Made by a program: the position numbers and the translations under genes. Below are positions 53,992 through 61,909 of a DNA stretch of 64,000 nt, in pieces. The stretch lies in contig CP185379.1 of assembly GCA_049177215.1 (NCBI GenBank), positions 1,798,001 to 1,862,000 on the forward strand. The letters are read 5' to 3'. Positions within the stretch are counted from its first letter, which is position 1. Each line of letters starts with the position of its first letter. The stretch is from Pollutiaquabacter aromativorans (GTDB lineage Bacteria > Bacteroidota > Bacteroidia > AKYH767-A > 2013-40CM-41-45). The notes under the pieces are model-generated. The model had not been told where the DNA came from and made no database searches. It was given only the letters and a program-made list of their open reading frames with translations.

Positions 53992-55683
53992 ATGAAAAAA
54001 TCGCTACTCGCCCTGCTTTTCCTGACCGGCAGCGCCAGCGCACAATGGACATCCGACCCCAGCCTCAACACCATTGTCCACGATGACGCGGGATTGGAGG
54101 AAGTCGTTCCGCTCACAACACCGGGTGATAATGGCTCCACCATCATTTCCTGGTTCGCGGCGAACAGCTCCGGCAACTACGACTTCAAGATGCAAAAGCT
54201 GGATGTCGACGGCTACGGTCAGTGGGGAGCCACCGGAAAATTCATCAGTACCTACCCACAGAACTCCGCCCTCTTTCGCTACGACCTGACGAGCGATCTA
54301 TTCGGCAACTCCGTCGTCGCCTTTCAGGACATGCGCCTGGGCATCCTTTCGGTATTTGCCTACCGGCTCGGTGCAAACGGAACATTGGGATGGAACGCAA
54401 ACGGCATTCCCTGCTTCGACAGCCTTTCAACCGGGGGTATCGCACCGGATGTAGCAATTGCTCCCGGCTCGGGAAACGCCTTCGTAGCCTGGAATGCCGA
54501 TGACGGCAACGACCGTTGGATCTCCATTCAGTGCATCGCCCCGAACGGATCCTTTATCTGGGGAAATACGCCGCTGCGGATCAAGGACAGCACCGGCGTG
54601 GTGAACTATAGCCGGCCTCAGGTAGTTCCGATGGCAGGGACCGACGATTTCCTGGTCTTCTACGTACAGGAAACCGGAAACTTCCCCTTCACTTCTACGA
54701 TGTTCGTCCAACGCTATACCGCAGCGGGTGTCGCGGTCTGGTCGAACGCGGTACAGGTTTCCACGAAGACCATTCCTTGGGTTCACTACCCGTCAGTAAT
54801 ACGAGACGACGCGGACGGACTCTACATCGGTTTCAATACCTCCAACCCGGTCATGTCCACCATGAACGATGTCTATGTTCAGCACATCGATGCCAATGGC
54901 AATCTCTGGAATGCAACCGGATTCGAAGCCAGCACATCCACCACGACACACAAGGAACTAGTCGCACTGCGTGCTAACATGTCCCCGGGAGTACACTGGC
55001 TGCTGATGAAAGAACTCGACAGCAACCAGGGTCAGGCAGGTGTTACGGTCCAAAAGTTCGACAACACCGGCACGATGCTTTTAGGCGCGAACGGAGCCTC
55101 CGTCACCCCGATCAGCGCGACCTACGACGAACCCTGGGATATGCAGGAAGTCACCAACGGATACATCATCGCCTATGCCAACGGCTCCTTCGGCAACCAG
55201 GAGCTTCGCGCTATCCGCATCGACGACAACGGCGCTACCGTTTGGCCTTCACACGTGGTGATGAGCAATGTCGCCAGCAGCAAAGGCGATGGCAGCATGC
55301 TTCGCTTCCATTCCAACAATGTAGTGGTCGTATGGGACGATGAACGCCAGGACCGTGGTGTTTACGCGCAGAACATCGACATCGACGGCAACCTGGGCGT
55401 GCTCACTGCGATCGAAGCAAGCACCCAGACTCCGGAATTACAAGTCGCCCCGATACCGTTGACAACTGCATCGAACATTCTGTTGCCGCGAGACAGCAAG
55501 CTGGAGCAACGACTGGAATTGTTCGATATGCTGGGTCGTCCGCTCGGAATGCTATCCGTACCTGCTACCCGCCAGTTCGTTTCCATTCGGGAACTGCTAT
55601 CGGGCGACCTGCCCTCCTCCGGTACCTTCTTGTTGCGTTATACATCGGGATCGGTATCGATTATGAAAAAGTTGATCCGATAA
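53992..55683 (+). CDS. secreted beta-propeller-like protein with T9SS type A sorting tail
   Basis: About 563 residues from the ATG at 53992, where the signal peptide MKKSLLALLFLTGSASAQ begins; the frame opens 15 codons earlier without support. A -7-like box (TACCTTTC) is at 53962-53969. The body (about 20-475) has regularly spaced blade motifs such as GNYDFKMQKLDVDGYGQWGA, TSTMFVQRYTAAGVAVWSNA and MNDVYVQHIDANGNLWNA, the Q-x-x-D-x-x-G-x-x-W pattern of Bacteroidota propeller-like surface proteins. The C-terminus (LQVAPIPLTTASNILLPRDS ... SGTFLLRYTSGSVSIMKKLI) is a sorting tail. No catalytic motif is seen. Probably monocistronic, ending at a strong shared terminator. Confidence 0.78.
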   Translation: MKKSLLALLFLTGSASAQWTSDPSLNTIVHDDAGLEEVVPLTTPGDNGSTIISWFAANSSGNYDFKMQKLDVDGYGQWGATGKFISTYPQNSALFRYDLTSDLFGNSVVAFQDMRLGILSVFAYRLGANGTLGWNANGIPCFDSLSTGGIAPDVAIAPGSGNAFVAWNADDGNDRWISIQCIAPNGSFIWGNTPLRIKDSTGVVNYSRPQVVPMAGTDDFLVFYVQETGNFPFTSTMFVQRYTAAGVAVWSNAVQVSTKTIPWVHYPSVIRDDADGLYIGFNTSNPVMSTMNDVYVQHIDANGNLWNATGFEASTSTTTHKELVALRANMSPGVHWLLMKELDSNQGQAGVTVQKFDNTGTMLLGANGASVTPISATYDEPWDMQEVTNGYIIAYANGSFGNQELRAIRIDDNGATVWPSHVVMSNVASSKGDGSMLRFHSNNVVVVWDDERQDRGVYAQNIDIDGNLGVLTAIEASTQTPELQVAPIPLTTASNILLPRDSKLEQRLELFDMLGRPLGMLSVPATRQFVSIRELLSGDLPSSGTFLLRYTSGSVSIMKKLIR

Positions 55684-55701
55684 CCGCCATTCATTCGAAA
55701 T

Positions 55702-55735
55702 AAAAAGGCCGCGAACATGTCGCGGCCTTTTTTTG
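55702..55735. terminator. bidirectional terminator between convergent genes
   Basis: A 12-bp perfect stem (AAAAAGGCCGCG with CGCGGCCTTTTT) around an AACATGT loop. It serves the T9SS protein gene ending at 55683 and the dehydrogenase gene ending at 55751. Confidence 0.85.
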
Positions 55736-55750
55736 TAGGAAACTGATCCG

Positions 55751-57625
55751 TTACTCTGCGGCACCAAAGGTGGTTTGGTTGTCGCTGATTCCGTTCGACA
55801 CGCGCAATACATACAAACCCTGTGCGAGCTTGCCTGCCCGGATGGAGTAACGGGAGGTACCCGGGGTTACGCGTTGCATTTCCGAGTGTACGATACGCCC
55901 GGTGAGATCAGTGATCGTAAAGGTCATGTCCTGCTCACGCGCAGCACTCAACTCAACGCCTACCAGGTCACGGACCGGATTCGGGAACACGCTAAGCGAA
56001 CCGATACTGGCAGCTTGCTGCATGCCGAGACAAGCATCGACCCTTACTTCCTGAGAAGCGCTGTTGGTACAACCCCGGTTATCCGTATAAGTGTAAACAA
56101 TTGTATGAGTTCCGATCCCGGCAATACCCGGATCAAACGCCGCGCCAACAATTCCGGGACCTGTAAACGTACCACCCAGCGGCAGCGGCAACAGGTTAAC
56201 GCGACTGTTGTACACACAATACAAGGTATCAAGGCCGGAGAAGCTCACCGTGGGCGGTTGCACAAACAAAACGCGCGTGGTATCGGAATTGGAACAGCCA
56301 TTCGGGTCCGTTACAGTCACCGTCCATACACCAGCCTGAGTAGCTGTAGCGGACTCCGTGACGGAAGGCCAGGGAATTCCATCAACTGCCCAGGAATACT
56401 GAAAGCCTGCTCCCAGCGGTGCATTCAGCGTTACGGAGCCGGTACCGCAATCATACAGCGTATCCGATCCGGCATTGATCGTTGCCGCGGGTTGACAGGC
56501 TGTCGAGCGCAGTCGGTAAACAGTACCGCCGAGCGCAGCGACATAAAGCTCACCCCATTTGTCTTCGCCAAAACCTACAATGGCGCTTGCACCCAGACTA
56601 CCCAGGTTGGTATGGGTGAAGCCACCGGCTCCGTCTGGCTCCAGCGTCCGGATGGAAGAAACACCATAGTCGGAGAAAAAATACTTGCCATAAATATCAG
56701 CATATCGGGCGCCGCGATACACATAACCTCCAGTCACGGAATATCCGGACGAACGCGGGTAAAAGTGAACCGGCGAAACGTAATTCGACTGAGCGAGACA
56801 ACCAGCGGTATTGTAGCTGGCATTGGCTTCGTAACACCTCCAGCCGTAATTCAATCCGCCGCCGGAACCGTAGGGTTCGTAATCGATTTCTTCGTAGGTC
56901 CCTTGCCCTACATCTCCGATCCAAAGATCTCCGGTTGCACGATCAAAGCTCCAGCGCCATGGGTTCCGGACACCCAGCGCCCAGATCTCTTCCGCGCCAA
57001 GAGAAGGATTTCCGGCAAAGGGATTGGTTGGAGGAATACTATAGGTCGGGTTGGAAGGGTCCACGGCGATGCGCAACATTTTTCCGAGCAATGAATCCGG
57101 GTTCTGCGCGCGGTTCTCCGGGTCACCGCCGGAACCTCCGTCACCCATCCCGATATAGAGATACCCGTCCTTACCGAACTGGATATGTCCGCCGTTGTGA
57201 TTGGAATACGGCTGGTGGATCGTCAGCAGGATTTCTTCGCTATTCGCATCCGCGCTATCGGGATTGGTTGCACTGACATGAAAGCGGGAGATGCGCGTAT
57301 CACCGTCCGGACGACGGGTGTAGTTCACATAAAACACCTGGGACGTCGCGAAGTCGGGAGGAAACGCCAGACCCAGACAACCCTGTTCGCCACTGTACAA
57401 TACCCGACCGACAATGTCAAGAAACGGTACCGGGTTGATGTTGCCGGCCGTATCCAGAATGTTGATCTGACCGTTCTGCTCGAGAACGAAGATCCGGCCA
57501 TCGCCGCAATTCTTGATATCGACCGGTGATGTGAAGCCCGAAGCGAACGGCGTAAGCGTTACCTGGGACATGGAAGGAACGGTCAGCCCGATCAGGCTGA
57601 CCAAGAAGCAGAGTACTTTTTTCAT
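55751..57625 (-). CDS. PQQ-dependent sugar dehydrogenase-like protein with T9SS sorting tail
   Basis: A 624-residue secreted protein with a signal peptide (LVSLIGLTVPSMSQ). Residues about 22-375 form the soluble glucose/sorbosone dehydrogenase propeller: FASGFTSPVDIKNCGDGRIF, GEQGCLGLAFPPDF, YSNHNGGHIQFGKDGYLYIG with likely catalytic His, GDGGSGGDPENRAQNPDSLL, WALGVRNPWRWSFDR, and GGLNYGWRCYE. Two Ig-like modules (about 380-530, with AGSDTLYDCGTGSVTLNAPL and CSNSDTTRV) and a type A sorting tail (SVFPNPVRDLVGVEL) follow. The family oxidises sugars using PQQ; eukaryotic HHIP-like relatives do not, so activity is unproven. An exact -7 box precedes the gene. Confidence 0.85.
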   Translation of the reverse strand: MKKVLCFLVSLIGLTVPSMSQVTLTPFASGFTSPVDIKNCGDGRIFVLEQNGQINILDTAGNINPVPFLDIVGRVLYSGEQGCLGLAFPPDFATSQVFYVNYTRRPDGDTRISRFHVSATNPDSADANSEEILLTIHQPYSNHNGGHIQFGKDGYLYIGMGDGGSGGDPENRAQNPDSLLGKMLRIAVDPSNPTYSIPPTNPFAGNPSLGAEEIWALGVRNPWRWSFDRATGDLWIGDVGQGTYEEIDYEPYGSGGGLNYGWRCYEANASYNTAGCLAQSNYVSPVHFYPRSSGYSVTGGYVYRGARYADIYGKYFFSDYGVSSIRTLEPDGAGGFTHTNLGSLGASAIVGFGEDKWGELYVAALGGTVYRLRSTACQPAATINAGSDTLYDCGTGSVTLNAPLGAGFQYSWAVDGIPWPSVTESATATQAGVWTVTVTDPNGCSNSDTTRVLFVQPPTVSFSGLDTLYCVYNSRVNLLPLPLGGTFTGPGIVGAAFDPGIAGIGTHTIVYTYTDNRGCTNSASQEVRVDACLGMQQAASIGSLSVFPNPVRDLVGVELSAAREQDMTFTITDLTGRIVHSEMQRVTPGTSRYSIRAGKLAQGLYVLRVSNGISDNQTTFGAAE

Positions 57626-57653
57626 AGATGGATGGGAAGACTAGAGCGTCTCC

Positions 57654-57661
57654 CAAAAGTA
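57654..57661 (-). promoter_or_regulatory. -7 promoter element for the sugar dehydrogenase gene
   Basis: TACTTTTG on the minus strand matches TAnnTTTG exactly, 28 nt before the ATG at 57625. No clear -33 TTTG at the usual spacing. Confidence 0.5.
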
Positions 57662-57692
57662 GCAAAAGGCCCCGTTTCTTCCTTGTAGGAAA

Positions 57693-57716
57693 TAAAAAAA
57701 GGGGCCCGCGAGCCCC
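57693..57716 (-). terminator. terminator after the small membrane protein gene
   Basis: On the minus strand GGGGC and GCCCC pair around a 6-base loop, followed by seven T residues, about 24 bases after the stop at 57740. Confidence 0.75.
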
Positions 57717-57739
57717 TTACAAGGTCGTTCTTCCGTAAA

Positions 57740-57916
57740 TCAGAAAATTACCTTAAAAGTGAGGAATACAATGGCTGAAACAAGGATCGCGTCTACGACC
57801 AACAGCATATACAAGCTGATCGGGAGACTTTCCTTTGCCTGCGCCTCGGGATAAACCGTGCGCCCTGCATCGTCTTCCTCCATGTGGTTGTAGGTAACAA
57901 CAGGTTCGTTTTTCAT
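57740..57916 (-). CDS. small single-pass membrane protein
   Basis: A 58-residue product from the ATG at 57916; longer open frames upstream look random. About 28 polar, acidic residues (MKNEPVVTYNHMEEDDAGR) precede one C-terminal membrane helix (ISLYMLLVVDAILVSAIVFL). It looks tail-anchored, with the N-terminus in the cytoplasm. I do not recognise the family. Its own terminator, and its separation from the neighbours on both sides, argue that it is a real gene. Small proteins like this are often accessory subunits, but nothing here identifies a partner. Confidence 0.55.
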   Translation of the reverse strand: MKNEPVVTYNHMEEDDAGRTVYPEAQAKESLPISLYMLLVVDAILVSAIVFLTFKVIF

Positions 57917-58055
57917 GAGGGGTGGTTTTAACGCAGGATACAACCGGAAAAGTCGTCCGTGTGAACAAGCATTCCGTTCCGCTTTCATTTGTAAGAAATG
58001 GTCGAAAATGCGACATGAACTCCACCTGAGCACGCAAATCCCGGCGAAATCTCGT

Positions 58056-58087
58056 TTTGCCTCTTCCTGTACCAATGCTTAAGTTTG
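58056..58087 (+). promoter_or_regulatory. promoter of the PKD protein/CtlX operon, full consensus
   Basis: TTTG (58056-58059), 20 nt, TAAGTTTG (58080-58087): both elements match the Bacteroidota consensus exactly. The ATG at 58106 follows after 18 nt, which also supports that start over the upstream in-frame ATG at 58085, which lies within the promoter box. Confidence 0.75.
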
Positions 58088-58105
58088 GGAGAAAGCCAGA
58101 CTCCG

Positions 58106-59785
58106 ATGCGAACACTCGCCTATCCCATACTATTGCTGCTCTTCATCCCAGCTTTTTGTGACGCCCAAAGCATCTTCTGGACGGAAAATTTCAATAATGG
58201 TTGTCCGGATAATTGCGAAGCCGCTACCTACACCGGACCGAACGGCAATTGGACCGTAACGTCGATCGGTACCCAGGGCTCTGTGGCGAACGAATGGTTC
58301 ATCAGTTGCTCCGAAAACGGCGAAGCGGTAGGCGCCTGCGGAGCTGGCTGTGGGAACGATCAGACCCTGCACATTGGAAGCGTTCCTTGTACCCTCTGCC
58401 TGTTTTGTCCGAATGGCGATTGCGGCGCATCCTACAATGCAGGCCCGGCATTTTCCGGTGAAGACCCGACCACGGATAAACGCGCAGCATCACCCGCTAT
58501 CAACACACTCGGTCGTACCGGACTAAGCATTTCTTTTCAGTACATCGAAAACGGTGCAGGCACCAACGACGACGGAAGCGTGGAATACAGCACCGACGGC
58601 GGTGCTACCTGGACCCAGCTCGTCAATCTCGCAAAGACCAACACCTGTCCGAGCGGACAAGGCGTCTGGACAGCCTATAACGCAACGCTTCCACCTGCCT
58701 GTGAGAATATCCCGGACCTTCGGATCGGATTCCGTTGGAAGAACAACAGCGACGGTGTAGGGACCGATCCTTCCTTTGCAGTGGACAACCTCACCTTGTC
58801 CGAATCGTCCGCTTCCCTTCCCGTTGCGCTCTTTTCTGTATCCGATACGCTTGGCTGCGATTCACTTTGCGTAACATTCAGCGACCTGAGCACTGGAACT
58901 CCAACCACCTGGAATTGGTCGTTCCCAGGCGGCCTTCCCGCTACCTCCACAGCACAGGACCCGGGCACGATCTGCTATTCCACTCCGGGAACTTACTCCG
59001 TTACGCTGACGGTCTCCAATGGCGCAGGCAGTAACACGCAAGTAACAACCAATTTGATCCGCATCCAGGCAGGTCCGCGAGCGGATTTCAGTTGCTCGGA
59101 TTCCACGATCTGCGCAGGCGATTCGATCGACTTCTTCGATCAATCGATTGGCACGATCGCATCCCGCACCTGGCTTTTTGCCGGTGGCACACCTTTCACG
59201 TCCGGCGACCTTAATCCTTCCGACATTCTGTTTTCCAATCCGGGTGCTTACACCATCACACTGACCGTGGACGACGGACAATGCAGCAACAGCAAGTCGC
59301 AGATCAACTTCATTACCGTTCACGACTTACCTCAGCCGGTGTTGACCGCTGCCGGCCCGGATGTCTTCTGTGATCCGATTTATCTGTCATATCAATGGTA
59401 TGAGCTCAGCTCGGGTCAGTTGACGGAAACCGGCCCTTCGCTGCTGGGAGTCCCAAGCGGTTCCTACTTCGTGTTCGTTACCGACAGCAACGGTTGTAGT
59501 GGATATTCCGATACCCTTGCGGTGATCAACGATGGCTTTGGATCCGTTCATACCGCGCCGGTTTCGGTTTTTCCCAATCCTGTTGGTGATGAGCTCATAC
59601 TCCGGCATATTGCAACAGCATGTTACCGGGTCGAACTCTGGAATCTGCAGGGGCAACTGCTGCAAAGCCTGGGGTTAAGCTGCAATTCGGGTAAACTACC
59701 CCTGCCGTCACTTACTCCCGGATGTTACTTGCTTCGCTTTACGAACGAACAAGGCTCTTTCCAACAACGCCTGATCAAACGATGA
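58106..59785 (+). CDS. secreted PKD-domain protein with T9SS type A sorting tail
   Basis: About 559 residues from the ATG at 58106. Signal peptide about 1-20 (LLLLFIPAFCDAQS). A Cys-rich jellyroll-like domain (about 20-235; CGAGCGNDQTLHIGS, GLSISFQYIENGAGTNDDGS, DLRIGFRWKNN) precedes two PKD domains (about 240-325 and 326-410; WNWSFPGGLPATSTAQDPG, GTYSVTLTVSNG). A short Ig-like segment (YQWYELSSGQLTETGP) and a sorting tail (SVFPNPVGDELILRH ... YLLRFTNEQGSFQQRLIKR) follow. PKD modules are usually spacers or binding units of surface proteins. The next gene starts 4 nt after its stop, so a secreted and a cytoplasmic protein share a transcript. Confidence 0.82.
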   Translation: MRTLAYPILLLLFIPAFCDAQSIFWTENFNNGCPDNCEAATYTGPNGNWTVTSIGTQGSVANEWFISCSENGEAVGACGAGCGNDQTLHIGSVPCTLCLFCPNGDCGASYNAGPAFSGEDPTTDKRAASPAINTLGRTGLSISFQYIENGAGTNDDGSVEYSTDGGATWTQLVNLAKTNTCPSGQGVWTAYNATLPPACENIPDLRIGFRWKNNSDGVGTDPSFAVDNLTLSESSASLPVALFSVSDTLGCDSLCVTFSDLSTGTPTTWNWSFPGGLPATSTAQDPGTICYSTPGTYSVTLTVSNGAGSNTQVTTNLIRIQAGPRADFSCSDSTICAGDSIDFFDQSIGTIASRTWLFAGGTPFTSGDLNPSDILFSNPGAYTITLTVDDGQCSNSKSQINFITVHDLPQPVLTAAGPDVFCDPIYLSYQWYELSSGQLTETGPSLLGVPSGSYFVFVTDSNGCSGYSDTLAVINDGFGSVHTAPVSVFPNPVGDELILRHIATACYRVELWNLQGQLLQSLGLSCNSGKLPLPSLTPGCYLLRFTNEQGSFQQRLIKR

Positions 59786-59789
59786 GCGG

Positions 59790-60683
59790 ATGGCAGTGCG
59801 GCACGTGCTGATGATAGCCCCATGCGGTTTCTGCTCCAACCCCGAGACCGCCGGCGATAACGCATTTCAACAACAGGGAATCATCGATCCATTGGCGCAT
59901 CAATCAGCGGCCTTAGCTGAATTCAACGCGGCTGTAGTCCGGCTCGAATCCGCGGGGATCCGTGTCAGCCGCTTTCAACCGCCCGACGAACAGACGCCCG
60001 ATGCGCTCTTTCCGAACAATTGGTTCAGCACGCACGAGGATGGAACCCTGGTGCTGTATCCGATGAAGGCCGTTAATCGCAGGCTGGAACGACGATCGGA
60101 ATTCATCGCCTGGCTGCAAACGAACTACCCCGGCACAATCGATCTCCGTCAGTTCGAACAACAGGGCATGTTTCTGGAAGGGACCGGCAGTCTGGTGTTG
60201 GATCGGATGAACCGCCTAGCTTTCTCTGCACTTTCTGATCGCACACATCCGGCCTTAGCAGAACGGTGGGCAAAGCAAATGGGCTATCGCCTGTTTACCT
60301 TTAAAACGAAGGATGAACAGGAACGACCTTACTACCACACCAATGTGGTACTATCGGTCGGTGAGCACTGGGCGATCTGGTGTCCGGAGGCAATGCCCTT
60401 CGAACCGGAGAAAAAGGAATTGGAACATCTCCTCCGTCAGTTGGGCAAAGAACAGATCACCATCGCGCGAAAGCAGCTCTCGGCATTCTGCGCCAACGTC
60501 CTGGAATTGGAAAATGAAAGCGGCTCGAAACTGCTGGCAGTAAGCTCGACCGCCTGGGATGCATTTACGCCTCAACAACAGCATCAGCTTCGCAGGTATT
60601 GTACTCCGCTGATCTTCGAAATTCCTGTCATCGAGAAAACAGGAGGCGGAGGCATTCGCTGTATGCTGGCAGAATTGGCTTAA
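59790..60683 (+). CDS. amidinohydrolase of the CtlX / arginine deiminase-related family
   Basis: A 297-residue cytoplasmic enzyme of the guanidino-group modifying superfamily. Characteristic stretches are MIAPCGFCSNPETAGDNAFQ, FPNNWFSTHEDGTLVLYPM (about 74-92), GMFLEGTGSLVLDR with the acid E130, YYHTNVVLSVG with H183, and GGGGIRCMLAELA with the nucleophile Cys at about 291. The Cys-His-Glu set is complete. From memory this matches the citrulline-utilisation hydrolase CtlX group; arginine deiminase or dimethylarginine hydrolase activity cannot be excluded. It shares the promoter at 58056 with the PKD gene (4 nt gap). The cyanophycin genes 30 kb away also handle arginine, but I see no direct link. 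Confidence 0.82.
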   Translation: MAVRHVLMIAPCGFCSNPETAGDNAFQQQGIIDPLAHQSAALAEFNAAVVRLESAGIRVSRFQPPDEQTPDALFPNNWFSTHEDGTLVLYPMKAVNRRLERRSEFIAWLQTNYPGTIDLRQFEQQGMFLEGTGSLVLDRMNRLAFSALSDRTHPALAERWAKQMGYRLFTFKTKDEQERPYYHTNVVLSVGEHWAIWCPEAMPFEPEKKELEHLLRQLGKEQITIARKQLSAFCANVLELENESGSKLLAVSSTAWDAFTPQQQHQLRRYCTPLIFEIPVIEKTGGGGIRCMLAELA

Positions 60684-60695
60684 GCAGAAACGCAT

Positions 60696-61868
60696 TCATT
60701 GCGAAAGCAAGTGAAACGTAACACCCCAATGGACGGCTACACCAAATGGATAGTAATTATACGAGCTGACGCGCACCAACCCGTCCGGGTACCGAACATA
60801 GGATTCTTCAAACGCCGGACGTAGTACCGGTATATCAAACTGAAGCTGTAACGGAACGATCGAAACGATCCGGCTAAGGTGCAGCCGGGAGGTGAATCCG
60901 AAGATACCACGCATACCGCCGCTCGACCTGGAAGAACTCCAAAAATATCCGCTATCGGATCGCAATTCGAATTCTTCCTCCACGACGTCGAAACCCATTC
61001 CGCAAGAAACCTGCAGTTCAAACGCCGTTCGTTGTTTTCGCGGATAGGGCAAAAAGACGTAATCAAACAATGCCGCTGCCTGCGTGAGGTGAAATTTGTA
61101 TGCTAACGGTAATGGATTAAGACTGCCTACAGGTCGACCCATCGAAAGCGAAAACGTCTTGCGCTGAAGGGGTAGCTGAACGGACAATTGCAGGTTGCGA
61201 CGAAATCGATACGCTGCCTGCAACTTGATCTGGGTCGGTGTCGGCTTGAACTCAAGTCCCTTGGCTGCCGTGGGCATCCCGTTGGAGTTCGTAGTCAAGA
61301 GACCAAAACCCGCACCCTCATAGGCATCCACCACATCCGTTTGCTCTGAATACCCGCCGCCGCCCAGCAGCAAACCCAATTGCAAACGCCGGTAGGGAAG
61401 AAAATGAACCGCCGGCTCGCGATACGTCGGCGAATAATACTCGCGTTCGCCGCTCAGGAACTCGAGCTTTCGTAAGCTGTCCGTTCGCAATACCAACACC
61501 TCTTCCCTTCTACCCTTCCCTGCCCGAACGATCAGGCTGTCGTTGGTCTGCCGGATCAGTCGGCCGGTAACCGTCTCCTCGCTCCGCAGGTGAATGATCA
61601 CTTTCCGGGTACGGGGTGTGTCGCTTGTGTAGGCATTGAAATAAATGCTCTCGCCGGAAGCATAGGTTAACGAGGTAAGATCCTGCTTGGAGATCCTTCG
61701 CGAGACCCCGGTCTGAGGATCCGTACTGAAACGAATGAAACCGAATCCGGATTGTTGAACGGCCCCGCGTTCGATACCGCCGTCTTTGTACCGCACGATA
61801 TCCTGGCTGTATACGTGGGCACTGAACAGCACCAACACAATCGATACCCACCAACGCCTGGTCAGCAT
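60696..61868 (-). CDS. outer-membrane beta-barrel-like protein of unknown function
   Basis: About 390 residues from the ATG at 61868, which gives a signal peptide (WWVSIVLVLFSAHVYSQ); the ATG at 61907, right after the mutase stop, would add 13 residues. The first part (about 22-160) is beta-rich with IVRYKDGGIERGAVQQSGFG and VTGRLIRQTNDSLIVRAG, resembling small periplasmic barrel modules. The second part (about 165-390) has alternating strands with glycines and aromatics (LQLGLLLGGGGYS, YPFGVAVHWGVTFHLLSQ), suggesting an outer-membrane barrel. I cannot name a family. It lies downstream of the acyl-CoA mutase gene on the same strand, probably in one transcript, but the functional connection is unclear. 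Confidence 0.6.
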   Translation of the reverse strand: MLTRRWWVSIVLVLFSAHVYSQDIVRYKDGGIERGAVQQSGFGFIRFSTDPQTGVSRRISKQDLTSLTYASGESIYFNAYTSDTPRTRKVIIHLRSEETVTGRLIRQTNDSLIVRAGKGRREEVLVLRTDSLRKLEFLSGEREYYSPTYREPAVHFLPYRRLQLGLLLGGGGYSEQTDVVDAYEGAGFGLLTTNSNGMPTAAKGLEFKPTPTQIKLQAAYRFRRNLQLSVQLPLQRKTFSLSMGRPVGSLNPLPLAYKFHLTQAAALFDYVFLPYPRKQRTAFELQVSCGMGFDVVEEEFELRSDSGYFWSSSRSSGGMRGIFGFTSRLHLSRIVSIVPLQLQFDIPVLRPAFEESYVRYPDGLVRVSSYNYYPFGVAVHWGVTFHLLSQ

Positions 61869-61909
61869 GCGCGAGAAGAAGCTATCGTTCTGCAAGCCGG
61901 CAACCATGA

